A stretch of DNA of 32,647 bases. Source: Candidatus Zhuqueibacterota bacterium. Its GTDB lineage: Bacteria > Zhuqueibacterota > Zhuqueibacteria > Thermofontimicrobiales > Thiofontviventaceae. The position numbers and the translations under genes were made by a program. The stretch covers positions 1-32,647 of the forward strand of contig JAFGDW010000108.1 of assembly GCA_016931935.1 (NCBI GenBank), read 5' to 3'. This document shows, one piece after another, positions 7,905 to 16,108 of this stretch. The number at the start of each line of letters is the position of its first letter. Positions within the stretch are counted from its first letter, which is position 1. The notes beneath the pieces were generated by a model that was given only the letters and a program-made list of their open reading frames with translations, was not told the origin of the DNA and did not search any database.

Positions 7905-10220
7905 TTATTCATATCGCAATGCTTCGACAGGATTCGATGTCGCCGCCCGAACCGCCTGCCAACTAATCGTAATAATGGCAATCACCAATGCCATCAAACT
8001 GGCAAGTAAAAATACAGAAAGATTTACATCGATTCGATAGCTAAAACTCTGCAACCATTTATGCATGAAAAACCACGCCGCCGGCCAGGCAACCACATTG
8101 GCCAGCAGTACCCATTTGGTGAAATCTTTGCTAACAAGCATAACAATGCCCGGAACAGAAGCGCCCAGTACTTTGCGCACGCCAATTTCCTTGAATCGCC
8201 GTTCAATGGTAAAGTATGCCAAACCAAACAGCCCGAGACAGGAGATGAAAATGGCGAGACCGGCGGAAAAGAACACCAACTTCTGCGTGCGTTGGTCCAG
8301 TTTGTACATGCTGTTGATCGTTTCATCGAGAAAGCTATATTGCACAGGATCGTCGGGAACGATCTCTTTGACTTTTGACACAATAAATTGGAGTGTGGTT
8401 TGCACATGATCCGGTTTTATTCGGATTACTAAATAATTACTTTGCTTGATCGGAATTAGCGCGCATGGAATGACCGGATGGTGAAGCGTTAACGTATGAT
8501 AATCTTTAACAACGCCGACTATTCTGCCCTTGCGGCCAAACCACGCGGATACTTCGGTACCGATCGGATTGGTTAATCCCATAACTTTGACAGCGGTCTC
8601 GTTCACGACAAATGCCTGTTCATTATCTGTGGGAAATGCTTTTGAGAAAAATCGACCCTGCGTCAATTCCAGTTGGAGCGTATTGAGATAGTCTTCATCC
8701 ACCCAATTGTAACCAAATTCGGTCATGGTTCCTTCAGGCATTCCCTCCCAATGCAGCGGCCCGGTATTATGCCAGGTTGTGAGATCATTGTCAGAAACCG
8801 TCACATTGGTGATATGATCATAACTTAGAAGTTGTTGCTTCATCGCGGGAGCTTTATCACATAACACTCCCTTCGTTTCCAGCAAAACAATTGATTCCTT
8901 CTTAAAGCCCAAATTTTTGTTTTTTACAAAATCCAATTGTTGGTTAATAAGCAGCACACTGATCATAAACAGAATAGATAATGAAAATTGAAAGGTGACA
9001 AGTCCCTTACGGATGGCAGCGTGTTTGCCGGCTTTGTCGCGAATATTGTTTAACACTTTTTGCGGTTGCAATGCAGACAGGTAAAAGGCCGGATAACTGC
9101 CAGCGAGCAGTCCGGTAGTCAAAGCGATAGCGGCAAGTCCCGCAAGAACGCTAAGTGTGAGATGAAACTGCAATTGCAAATCCAGCACATTATTCATAGA
9201 AGGCAGTAACAGTTTCACTAACATTGTGGCGACGCCAATCGCCAGCAAACTGCTTGTTACACTTTCGGCAAAGAATTGGATGACCAATTGTGAGCGCGTC
9301 GAGCCGATTACCTTTCTTACGCCAATTTCCTTCAATCGCTTTTCAACACGGGCAGTAGACAGATTCATAAAATTGATGCACGCGATTAACAGAATTATGA
9401 ACGCAATTGAGGAAAACACATACACATAAAGAATAGCGCCCTGACCGCGTACCGGATATAAATGATCCCTGATGAGTGGCTGTAAAAACAACGTGTTTTC
9501 CCAGGCCGGATTGATGCCATCGATAATAGCGGCAATCTTTTGGCTCACGGTCAGGTAATCACTTCCCGGATGCAATTCCACATACAGCAATCCACTCTTG
9601 GACGCCCAGTTTTTAAGCTGGTCGTCATCCGGACGGAAGGGGACTAAAAAGTCAAAATCAAATTGAGTGTTGTGGGGAATCGCTGCCAACACGCCTGTTA
9701 TTTTCATTTCAGTATTATTGTTTACAGTCAGCGATTGACCGATTGGATTGGCATTGCCAAATATTTTGCGTGCTACGAATTGGGTGATGACAATTGAATT
9801 CGGTTCCTGAAATACAGTTGTGTTGTCGCCTTCGACTAGCGGGAAGGTAAACATCGATAAGAAATCCGGCTCGACTCGCATGCCTTTTTCAAAGAATCCG
9901 TCGTGATTGTACGACAGCTTTTGTTCGAATGATTGCACAAATGTGGCATGAGATATTTCCGGGTATTCTGATTTGAGATGTGCTGATAATGCGCCCGGTT
10001 GATAGTACCCGCCGACACTCATCGGCCGGTAGGTAAACGCCACGCGATAGAGCTGGTCGGCGTTTGAGTGGAATCGGTCATAACTGATTTCATCCTGCAC
10101 CCACAAAAGAATGAAAATAATACAGGCAAGACCGATTGCCAATCCGGCCAGATTGATAAACGAAAATGATTTATATTTCATCATGTTGCGAATGATGGTT
10201 TTCAGGTAGTTTGTGAACAT
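7905..10220 (-). CDS. FtsX/MacB-type ABC transporter permease
   Basis: The start is set at the ATG at 10220 (771 aa), preceded by CGGAGAC; the 13 extra upstream codons lack a binding site. Order: membrane segment about 20-40, DEISYDRFHSNADQLYRV, first extracytoplasmic domain, membrane cluster with INFMNLSTAR and KEIGVRKVIGS, a mid segment (FQFSLSILFMISVLLI), second extracytoplasmic domain, final FtsX domain with FKEIGVRKVLGAS, end NPVEALRYE. It is the first gene of the left minus-strand row and is divergent from the toxin-antitoxin pair, so its promoter should lie within 10221-10317. Followed by one hairpin-tail unit. Confidence 0.93.
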   Translation of the reverse strand: MFTNYLKTIIRNMMKYKSFSFINLAGLAIGLACIIFILLWVQDEISYDRFHSNADQLYRVAFTYRPMSVGGYYQPGALSAHLKSEYPEISHATFVQSFEQKLSYNHDGFFEKGMRVEPDFLSMFTFPLVEGDNTTVFQEPNSIVITQFVARKIFGNANPIGQSLTVNNNTEMKITGVLAAIPHNTQFDFDFLVPFRPDDDQLKNWASKSGLLYVELHPGSDYLTVSQKIAAIIDGINPAWENTLFLQPLIRDHLYPVRGQGAILYVYVFSSIAFIILLIACINFMNLSTARVEKRLKEIGVRKVIGSTRSQLVIQFFAESVTSSLLAIGVATMLVKLLLPSMNNVLDLQLQFHLTLSVLAGLAAIALTTGLLAGSYPAFYLSALQPQKVLNNIRDKAGKHAAIRKGLVTFQFSLSILFMISVLLINQQLDFVKNKNLGFKKESIVLLETKGVLCDKAPAMKQQLLSYDHITNVTVSDNDLTTWHNTGPLHWEGMPEGTMTEFGYNWVDEDYLNTLQLELTQGRFFSKAFPTDNEQAFVVNETAVKVMGLTNPIGTEVSAWFGRKGRIVGVVKDYHTLTLHHPVIPCALIPIKQSNYLVIRIKPDHVQTTLQFIVSKVKEIVPDDPVQYSFLDETINSMYKLDQRTQKLVFFSAGLAIFISCLGLFGLAYFTIERRFKEIGVRKVLGASVPGIVMLVSKDFTKWVLLANVVAWPAAWFFMHKWLQSFSYRIDVNLSVFLLASLMALVIAIITISWQAVRAATSNPVEALRYE

Positions 10221-10260
10221 AGTGTCTCCGTTTAATAGATTTAAGACGGCGAAAATCAAC

Positions 10261-10289
10261 TTGACTTTTGATGCTAATATTTCTACTTT
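10261..10289 (+). promoter_or_regulatory. Putative promoter of the toxin-antitoxin pair
   Basis: TTGACT (10261-10266) and TACTTT (10284-10289) are separated by 17 nt, a sigma70-like arrangement. TACTTTAG also resembles the Bacteroidota -7 element TAnnTTTG. It lies about 30 nt before the antitoxin start codon. No operator palindrome is obvious. Confidence 0.4.
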
Positions 10290-10317
10290 AGCTTATTCCT
10301 AATTAAAGGAGAAAGAA

Positions 10318-10650
10318 ATGCCGATAACACGGACCTTAACCGATCTGGCTCATGACAGTGATGAAATCGTTAAAATATGTAAACAGCAAAATGAGCCCGT
10401 CTTTTTAAGTGAAAGTGGAAAAGATGAAATTGTTATCATGTCAAGAGATTATTATGAGCGAATTCGAAATTTACTAGTGCGCTTTGAAAAAATGTATAGC
10501 GAGAAGTTCGATCATCCATCTTTTCATGTAAACGATCAATCTGCGCTTTATAAAAAATTGGATGAAGCTGATTCATCGATTGCTAAAGGAAACTTTAAAG
10601 CGCATGATGATGTTATAGAAAATCTTAGAGCATTGATTAATGAGCGATAA
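10318..10650 (+). CDS. Type II antitoxin, Phd/YefM family
   Basis: This 110-aa protein starts at an ATG with AAAGGAGAAAGA upstream. The N-terminal half (MPITRTLTDLAHDSDEIVKI, then NEPVFLSESGKDEIVIMSRD, then YYERI) has the Phd/YefM pattern: a DNA-binding N-terminus with a strand-rich core ending in the VIMS-like motif. The C-terminal part is charged and helical, as expected for the toxin-binding tail. At 110 aa it is somewhat longer than a typical YefM. Its last 11 bases overlap the toxin gene, the usual translational coupling. By family knowledge it should neutralise the toxin and autorepress the operon. Confidence 0.88.
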   Translation: MPITRTLTDLAHDSDEIVKICKQQNEPVFLSESGKDEIVIMSRDYYERIRNLLVRFEKMYSEKFDHPSFHVNDQSALYKKLDEADSSIAKGNFKAHDDVIENLRALINER

Positions 10651-10966
10651 TCCCGCGATTTATGAAGTTCGCTACTCAAATCCTGCTAATGTTGACCTTG
10701 AAAACATTATTACTTATCTCAAAAAACATTCCACCCGCGCAGCGCATAATTTAATAGAGCAATTAGAGAAAACCGCGCTTCAATTGACGCAATTCCCTCG
10801 CAGCGGCGCATTGTCGATCGATGAAAGCCTGAAAGAAAAAGGTTATCGTATCATTGGCTTAAAATATCGGTTTTTGCTTTTCTATACAATTGATGAAACA
10901 GATAAAATTGTCTGGATAAAGCGTGTCCTTCATTGTTCCCGCGACTTAGCGAATATACTGTTTTAA
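10640..10966 (+). CDS. RelE/ParE-family toxin
   Basis: This 108-aa protein is translated from an ATG inside the end of the antitoxin gene. It shows the RelE/ParE fold signature: an N-terminal YEVRYSNPANVDLENIITYL, a helical hairpin, then FPRSGALS, a central KGYRIIGLKYRFLLFYTID core and the C-terminal WIKRVLHCSRD, comparable to the I.R..H..R terminus of ParE toxins. RelE members cleave mRNA on the ribosome and ParE members inhibit gyrase. The pattern VLHCSRD looks more ParE-like, but the class is not certain. Confidence 0.87.
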   Translation: MSDNPAIYEVRYSNPANVDLENIITYLKKHSTRAAHNLIEQLEKTALQLTQFPRSGALSIDESLKEKGYRIIGLKYRFLLFYTIDETDKIVWIKRVLHCSRDLANILF

Positions 10967-11024
10967 ATTGTAAAGGAATTAACAGTATTTTCAACAAGCA
11001 TCGATTATAAAAATCCTTTCCTCC

Positions 11025-11138
11025 TTAAATACAATATCTATGCCAACACTAATTTTAAAGAATTTAAGCCTGTTTTTGTAAAGCGCCGCTTTGTGAAGTA
11101 TCCGCTCATATAACACTCAATGTACGCTGGCGTACATT
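11025..11138. repeat. Dispersed intergenic repeat, copy 1, ending in a perfect palindrome
   Basis: The gene-free stretch 10967-11351 holds this element. It aligns base by base over about 110 nt with 25373-25486; shared blocks include ACAATAT, TATGCCAACA, CTGTTTT, AAGTATCCGCTC and the GTACG region. This copy ends in AATGTACGC-TG-GCGTACATT (11119-11138), a perfect 9-bp inverted repeat followed by TTTTC, which could act as a weak terminator for the toxin-antitoxin transcript. No ORF with a plausible start is conserved in both copies. The remaining part of the gap (11139-11351) shows nothing recognisable. Confidence 0.65.
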
Positions 11139-11351
11139 TTCAAATAATTTTAACCAGGAGCCATGCATCAAATCGCCGCAATAGCCGTACTATGAACATA
11201 AAATAGTGAAATGAATGAACGATATAGCGAGTTTTTCTTTCCATACGATCGAATCCTGTTGAAGTTGAGCATTCTATTTTGTATATTGCATTGTTTTATG
11301 CGGTCGCGTTGAAATCGAATTAATTCGCTGAAAATAAAGGAGACTACTGCC

Positions 11352-12341
11352 ATGTCAGTTTTCAAAAAAATATGGAATGCGATTAAAGCGTTTTTTATCT
11401 ATTTGTTTACGTTCAAACCGTTTGAATGGCATAAAATTCCGTTGATTATCATATTGATCTACTTAATTCTTACGCCGTTCGTTATGCTGTTTAATAACAC
11501 TTTTCCGGATTTTGTTGAAGTAAAGCCGACCAAGAGCAAACCGGGGGTCATGTTCAGTTCGGTATTGATCGAAATGGGCGATGACATGCTGAAAGCCTGG
11601 CTGCCCAACGATTTGCTTTATCCGACTATCTTTCTGGACAACAAGCCGAATTTTCAGATGGGAGAGTTGGAGATTATACGCTACTCGATTCGTATGTTAC
11701 GTGACAAACTATCGCGGTTGCGAACAACGGATACGATCGATGAAAATTGTGACAAAGCGTTTGTGTACATTTCCAATGAACCGGAACGCTGGATGTTGCC
11801 ATCCGCAGAAAGCCGTTACAAAAAGGCGTTTAGCGAACTGCGAAAGTATCAAGCAAATTTGGAAAAAGGCGAGGCAAGCTTCTATCCCCGTGCTGATAAT
11901 TTAATCGAATTGCTCGACCAAATTAACTCGTTGCTTGGTGGTGTTAATACGCGATTATCGCACGCGCCACGTGATGAGAAGTTTTTAATTTCCGAAGAGA
12001 CAGCCGGCGATCAATTTATTGAAGGCGAAAAAAAAGTGTTCGTCAAAGTGCCCTGGCATAAAATTGATGATAATTTTTATTATGCTCGCGGCGTGGCTTA
12101 TGGCGTGCGCAATATCATGATGGCAGTGAAATATGAATTTGCTGAAGTGATTGAGTTGAAAAAAAGCACGGAGCTGGTGGATCGCATTATTGATTTATTG
12201 GATTATTGTCAGTTTGAGCCAATTTATATTGCTAACGGCAAACGCGGCTCGTTATGGGCGAATCATTCACTGGAGCTGCTCGCGACGACGAATGATATTC
12301 GTCAGAAAATCAGTTCGTTACAATCGATGTTGGCGAATTAG
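11352..12341 (+). CDS. DUF2333 family protein
   Basis: This 329-aa protein has one membrane segment near residues 29-48 after a basic, aromatic N-terminus, so it is probably inner-membrane anchored with a large soluble domain outside. Recognised from characteristic blocks: LLYPTIFLDNKPNFQMGELE, RMLRDKLSRLRTTD, WMLPSAESRYKKAFSELRKY, FYPRADNL and the end SLWANHSLELLATTNDIRQK. The family is described mainly in Proteobacteria and has no known function. Start ATG has AAAGGAG 11 nt upstream. It precedes the SDR gene with only about 40 bp of heptamer repeats between them. I cannot propose a role. Confidence 0.75.
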   Translation: MSVFKKIWNAIKAFFIYLFTFKPFEWHKIPLIIILIYLILTPFVMLFNNTFPDFVEVKPTKSKPGVMFSSVLIEMGDDMLKAWLPNDLLYPTIFLDNKPNFQMGELEIIRYSIRMLRDKLSRLRTTDTIDENCDKAFVYISNEPERWMLPSAESRYKKAFSELRKYQANLEKGEASFYPRADNLIELLDQINSLLGGVNTRLSHAPRDEKFLISEETAGDQFIEGEKKVFVKVPWHKIDDNFYYARGVAYGVRNIMMAVKYEFAEVIELKKSTELVDRIIDLLDYCQFEPIYIANGKRGSLWANHSLELLATTNDIRQKISSLQSMLAN

Positions 12342-12355
12342 AAATAGAAGTCAAT

Positions 12356-12404
12356 CGTGAAAGGTCAAACGTGAAACGTGAGATGTGAAACGTGAAACGA
12401 GACA
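12356..12404 (+). repeat. Seven 7-nt repeats of CGTGAAA type, spanning an annotated start codon
   Basis: Forty-nine bases parse into seven heptamers: CGTGAAA, GGTCAAA, CGTGAAA, CGTGAGA, TGTGAAA, CGTGAAA, CGAGACA. The array begins just after the DUF2333 stop. It includes the GTG proposed as the start of the next gene and its first codons. A similar array is at 29201-29249. Confidence 0.8.
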
Positions 12405-14013
12405 ACAAATTCGGCATATAAGTAAGATTAGGAAGTATATTTATCTGATCCAGGAACTGAAATTGATAGAACAAGAAAGTAGCAAACAACAATTTACACC
12501 TGAAGAAATAGCGGACATGATTTCCCGGCTTGAAGATTTGGCGAACGATGTAAATCAGCTTGTCCATCTGCCGGAGGAACAACGCATCGCGTTGATGAAA
12601 GCCGCTGGCAAAATTTCCCGGCCCCATCGCGCGGAAATCAGAAAACGCAATAAAACCGTAAATACATCCCGCAAGCTGGCGGCGCGCGAAGAAAACCGGC
12701 GCGCCCGGGAAACGACGGGCATTCGCGCCGCGCGGGCTGACGCAGTATTCACTGCGCCCAAAATAATTGACGCGCCAAACAACGATAAAACAAAACCGGA
12801 AGAATTAAATTCCCCGCGCAACTGCTACATTTGCAGGGATGAATTCACTAAACTGCATTTTTTTTATGACACCATGTGCCAGTCATGCGCTGAATTGAAC
12901 TACCGCAAACGCTTCCAAACCGCGCCGCTGCATGGGCAAGTGGCGTTGATCACCGGATCACGTCTAAAAATTGGCTACCAGGCTACGCTGATGATGTTGC
13001 GCGCCGGCGCCACGGTAATCGCCACTACGCGCTTTCCGGTCGACTCGGCACTGCGGTATGCCAAAGAAGAAGACTATGCGGAATGGGGCGATCGGCTGCA
13101 CATCCATGGGCTCGATTTGCGCCACACGCCGAGCGTGGAAATTTTCACGCGATATATTGAACAAACGTACGACCGGCTCGACATTCTTATAAATAACGCC
13201 GCGCAAACCGTGCGGCGGCCGCCGGGTTTTTACGCGCATTTGTTGGAAAATGAACAAAAAGGCGTTCACGCTCTGCCCGGCAACGCACAGAAGTTATTGG
13301 CGCGCAATGAAATGTGCAAAGCTGAATTGAACGCGTTGTGTCAGCATAGAATTGATTCCGATTCCTCCTTGCCGGTGAGCTGGCGCGACAAATGGCCGGG
13401 AATTGGCCTGCGCGAGTCGGCGCGGCTCTCGCAGATTCCATACAGTCAGGATTTCTCGCTGAATGACGATGATGTCTTCCCGATCGGTAAGCTCGATGCA
13501 GACTTGCAGCAAGTGGATTTGCGCACAACCAATAGCTGGCGGCTGCGGCTTGGTGAAATTGCCACGCTGGAAATGCTGGAAGTGCAACTGGTCAATTCGG
13601 TAGCGCCGTTCGTGCTGTGCAATCGGCTCATTCCGTTGATGAAGCGCGATTTTACCGGCCAAAAACATATCGTCAATGTCACCGCGATGGAAGGCAAATT
13701 CTTTCGATTCAAAAAAGATGAACGTCATCCCCACACCAACATGGCCAAGGCAGCGCTGAACATGCTTACGCACACATCGGCTGATGATTTGGCCAAACAC
13801 GGAATTTACATGAACGCCGTCGACACTGGTTGGGTTACCGATGAAGACCCGGTGGCGCTTTCGCAGTTTAAACAAGACGTCCACGACTTCCAGCCGCCGC
13901 TGGATATTGTGGATGGCGCCGCCCGCGTGCTGGATCCGATTTTTGACGGCATCTTGACCGGCAAGCATTGGTGCGGTAAATTTCTGAAGGATTATTTCCC
14001 GATTGATTGGTAA
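12385..14013 (+). CDS. Short-chain dehydrogenase/reductase with N-terminal zinc-finger-like module
   Basis: The frame has 542 codons from a GTG that lies in a heptamer repeat, so the N-terminus is uncertain; a TTG near codon 27 with AGGA before it is an alternative. Residues about 20-115 are helical and charged. C147-x2-C150 and C165-x2-C168 form a four-cysteine, probably zinc-binding, module. The Rossmann part starts near 185: [11 protein letters not shown] (nucleotide loop), ATTRFP, then [13 protein letters not shown] (about 267-280). The C-terminal region keeps [11 protein letters not shown] with K455, but the residue four before it is T451 instead of the usual catalytic Tyr. I recall this Cys-rich SDR type in other bacteria; its substrate is unknown to me. 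Neighbouring genes give no pathway clue. Confidence 0.8.
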   Translation: MKRETRQQIRHISKIRKYIYLIQELKLIEQESSKQQFTPEEIADMISRLEDLANDVNQLVHLPEEQRIALMKAAGKISRPHRAEIRKRNKTVNTSRKLAAREENRRARETTGIRAARADAVFTAPKIIDAPNNDKTKPEELNSPRNCYICRDEFTKLHFFYDTMCQSCAELNYRKRFQTAPLHGQVALITGSRLKIGYQATLMMLRAGATVIATTRFPVDSALRYAKEEDYAEWGDRLHIHGLDLRHTPSVEIFTRYIEQTYDRLDILINNAAQTVRRPPGFYAHLLENEQKGVHALPGNAQKLLARNEMCKAELNALCQHRIDSDSSLPVSWRDKWPGIGLRESARLSQIPYSQDFSLNDDDVFPIGKLDADLQQVDLRTTNSWRLRLGEIATLEMLEVQLVNSVAPFVLCNRLIPLMKRDFTGQKHIVNVTAMEGKFFRFKKDERHPHTNMAKAALNMLTHTSADDLAKHGIYMNAVDTGWVTDEDPVALSQFKQDVHDFQPPLDIVDGAARVLDPIFDGILTGKHWCGKFLKDYFPIDW

Positions 14014-14036
14014 TTTAAATTTTTGAAAGACGAAGC

Positions 14037-14270
14037 ATGACGAACCAACACCCCAACAATCCTTTGCACGGCGTCACGCTCGAAATGATCTTGAATGATT
14101 TAGTTGATCATTTTGGCTGGAATGAATTGGGCAAATTAATTGACATCCGCTGTTTTAATAACGATCCCAGCATTAAATCGAGTTTAAAATTTCTAAGGAA
14201 AACACCGTGGGCGCGTACGAAAGTAGAAAAGTTGTATTTGGACTTAAAGAATAAGAAACGGCGAGGCTAA
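14037..14270 (+). CDS. VF530 family protein (DUF2132)
   Basis: This 77-aa protein matches VF530 closely: [20 protein letters not shown], then [31 protein letters not shown]530-type proteins are small helical proteins annotated as putatively DNA-binding on structural grounds; the function is not established. It lies 23 bp after the SDR stop and 3 bp before the next gene, so a shared transcript is likely. The length is typical for the family. Confidence 0.88.
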   Translation: MTNQHPNNPLHGVTLEMILNDLVDHFGWNELGKLIDIRCFNNDPSIKSSLKFLRKTPWARTKVEKLYLDLKNKKRRG

Positions 14271-14273
14271 AAA

Positions 14274-14663
14274 ATGGCAATCAAAATGAACACGATTTTA
14301 TGGATTTTTCAGATTCTGCTAGCGATTAAGGCGATATCGATTGCAGTCACGCACGGGATTAATCAACACAAACCCACAATGAAAGATGCGATTGAACGTC
14401 AGGGGGAGAGCGCCCGCCGCCGATTGAAAATCACGGCAGTGTGCTTGTTGGTTGTCAGCGTAGGAATAATTTTGCCCGCTGGTATCGGAAAATTTGTTTG
14501 GGTCACAACAATTGCGGCCGTGGTGTTTGCACTCATGGCGCTCATATCAATACCATTGCATATGAAATGTCATGATAAGCCCAAACTGATTGTCGGATTG
14601 ATACTCTTTCTAATGAATGCATTTTTGGCATATGGTCGCTGGATGATAGCGCCACTGCAATAA
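14274..14663 (+). CDS. Small four-helix membrane protein (DoxX-like)
   Basis: This 129-aa protein has about four hydrophobic segments: residues 6-25, about 50-70, 73-93 and 104-124. The start MNTILWIFQILLAIKAI and the end AFLAYGRWMIAPL resemble DoxX-like proteins, but a basic, Gln/Arg-rich loop (residues about 31-52) is atypical. GCGAGG lies 8 nt before the ATG. Translation is probably coupled to the VF530 gene 3 bp upstream. Function unknown; the DoxX link is an inference from pattern only. Confidence 0.6.
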   Translation: MAIKMNTILWIFQILLAIKAISIAVTHGINQHKPTMKDAIERQGESARRRLKITAVCLLVVSVGIILPAGIGKFVWVTTIAAVVFALMALISIPLHMKCHDKPKLIVGLILFLMNAFLAYGRWMIAPLQ

Positions 14664-14703
14664 AAAATGTCAATTTCCATTGTAAAGCCCAAGGGGGGAG
14701 AGT

Positions 14704-15156
14704 TTGCCGCATATCTTTGTGGATGCCGATTCGTGCCCTGTCAAACAGGAAATCATTAAAGTTGCCCACCGGTATGAATTACATGTAACCTTCGTAACAA
14801 ATTCATGGATGCGGATGCCGACGCATCCAAACCTCAAACAGGTCCTTGTTGATGGAACGCTGGATGCGGCGGATGACTGGATTGTTGAACATGCCACTCT
14901 CGATGATATCGTGGTTACCGCTGATATTCCCCTGGCTGCGCGCTGTGTAAAGAATGGCACCCGTGTATTAACACCACATGGCCGTGTTTATTCCGAGACA
15001 AATATCGGCGATGTACTGGCAACTCGTGATTTGTTAACCGATCTTCGTAGCGTCGGTGCCCTTACAACGGGACCGCCGCCTTTTCAAAAAAAAGACCGCT
15101 CTCAATTCCTGCACGCATTCGATCAACTTAGCCGAACAGCTAGTCGCACAAAATGA
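14704..15156 (+). CDS. YaiI/YqxD family protein (DUF188, UPF0178)
   Basis: The protein has 150 aa, starting at TTG with a strong GGGGGGAG 4-5 nt upstream. Signature blocks: IFVDADSCPVKQEI at the N-terminus, VTFVTNSWMRMP, then WIVEHATLDDIVVTADIPLA, RVLTPHGRVYS, and GPPPFQKKDRSQFLHAFD near the end. These are diagnostic for the UPF0178 family, which has a PIN-like fold with conserved acidic residues and is suspected to be a nuclease, without proof known to me. The length is typical. It follows the membrane protein by 40 bp on the same strand. Confidence 0.92.
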   Translation: MPHIFVDADSCPVKQEIIKVAHRYELHVTFVTNSWMRMPTHPNLKQVLVDGTLDAADDWIVEHATLDDIVVTADIPLAARCVKNGTRVLTPHGRVYSETNIGDVLATRDLLTDLRSVGALTTGPPPFQKKDRSQFLHAFDQLSRTASRTK

Positions 15157-15181
15157 CGTTAACCTTATTGTAAACTAACTG

Positions 15182-15212
15182 TTGATATTTAAAAATATTT
15201 TTCCTATCTTTG
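15182..15212 (+). promoter_or_regulatory. Bacteroidota-type promoter
   Basis: TTG (15182-15184) is followed after 20 nt of A/T-rich sequence by TATCTTTG (15205-15212), an exact TAnnTTTG -7 element with a -33-like TTG. This would start transcription near 15219, about 80 nt before the acyltransferase ATG. Confidence 0.55.
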
Positions 15213-15224
15213 TAGTTAAATTTC

Positions 15225-15257
15225 ATGTGCTATGCTTTTTTGAAATGCGTAGCACAT
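15225..15257 (+). terminator. 11-bp stem-loop between yaiI-like and acyltransferase genes
   Basis: ATGTGCTATGC (15225-15235) pairs with GCGTAGCACAT (15247-15257) with one G-U pair. TTTTGTT follows. It could end the transcript of the DUF188 gene, or form the 5' leader of the acyltransferase mRNA if the promoter at 15182-15212 is used. The position favours a leader structure, the T-rich tail a terminator; I cannot decide. Confidence 0.5.
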
Positions 15258-15299
15258 TTTGTTCATAACATCTGCCAATCGTAAATAATAAAAGGGCCC

Positions 15300-16082
15300 A
15301 TGCAAAAACTAACATATACAAATTCAATCTATCAAACCATTCCTGAAAAAATTTCCCTGTTCGCTCGCGCGTTTCCCGATTTATCCTTGTATAGCCGATT
15401 TTTAAATGTTGTTTTCAAAGCCAGCTCTAAAGCGAAACGCGACAAATATACAAATGATGAATGGTGCATCAGTAGTTATAATTGTCTTCGTGCACTGGAA
15501 AAAATTGGCGTGGAATTCGACATATCCGGAATTCAACATATTGAGCGGCTTGAAACGCCGTGCGTCATTATCGGTAATCATATGAGTGTGCTGGAAACTG
15601 TTGTCCTGCCTGTCATTATCCAACCGGTGAAGGATGTGACCTTTATCGTAAAAGAAAGTTTGCTGACGTATCCCGTGTTCGGTCGTGTTATGCGATCACG
15701 CGACCCGATTGCGGTAACACGGACCAATCCGCGACAGGATTTGAAGTCGGTACTGGATGGCGGATTGGAGCGACTGCAGCAGGGGGTATCAATTATTGTA
15801 TTTCCGCAGACCACGCGCACACACTATTTCGATCCGGAGCAATTTAGTACCATCGGTGTAAAGCTCGCTCAGAAAGCGAATGTTCCGATCATTCCCCTGG
15901 CGCTCAAATCCGACGCCTGGGGAAATGGCAAACGCCTGAAAGATTTTGGCAAAATGAATCCATCAAAACGCGTCCATTTTGCATTCGATGCGCCGATTCG
16001 TGTGCAGAGCCGTGGTACGGAAGAGCATGAGGCAATCATTCAATTTATTACGACGAAATTGGATGAATGGAGGGATATTTAG
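15300..16082 (+). CDS. 1-acyl-sn-glycerol-3-phosphate acyltransferase-like protein (PlsC/LPLAT family)
   Basis: This 260-aa protein of the glycerophospholipid acyltransferase superfamily acts at the inner membrane, transferring an acyl group to a lysophospholipid or related acceptor. Motif I is IGNHMSVLET (H94, acidic residue E99: H-x4-E where the classical form is H-x4-D). A basic block VKESLLTYPVFGRVMRSRDP follows. Motif III is VFPQTTRT (168-174), where classical enzymes have FPEGTR. ANVPIIPLALKSDAWGNG follows. The E for D and Q-T for E-G replacements appear together and, from memory, characterise a subfamily and not decay. No strong membrane anchor. It has its own promoter-like sequence and lies 26 bp before the pentapeptide gene. 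Confidence 0.85.
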   Translation: MQKLTYTNSIYQTIPEKISLFARAFPDLSLYSRFLNVVFKASSKAKRDKYTNDEWCISSYNCLRALEKIGVEFDISGIQHIERLETPCVIIGNHMSVLETVVLPVIIQPVKDVTFIVKESLLTYPVFGRVMRSRDPIAVTRTNPRQDLKSVLDGGLERLQQGVSIIVFPQTTRTHYFDPEQFSTIGVKLAQKANVPIIPLALKSDAWGNGKRLKDFGKMNPSKRVHFAFDAPIRVQSRGTEEHEAIIQFITTKLDEWRDI

Positions 16083-16108
16083 CTGTTTGAAACAAGAGGT
16101 CCGTATTC

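Noticed and set aside
8061..8409. Two overlapping plus-strand frames of about 105-114 codons opposite a permease
   Set aside because: They are shadows of the conserved final FtsX domain. Similar antisense frames recur at the same place in the other permeases, as expected from shared codons.
10318..10966. Mobile island around the toxin-antitoxin pair
   Set aside because: No integrase, transposase, direct repeats or tRNA gene flank the pair, so there is no support for a mobile element.
11168..11365. 65-codon minus-strand frame in the gap before the DUF2333 gene
   Set aside because: It overlaps the DUF2333 start and has no family resemblance or binding site. The region is better explained as spacer.
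13294..13968. 224-codon minus-strand frame opposite the SDR gene
   Set aside because: It lies wholly antisense to a well-supported coding region with clear SDR motifs. Its translation is rich in His, Arg and Gln and matches no family I know.
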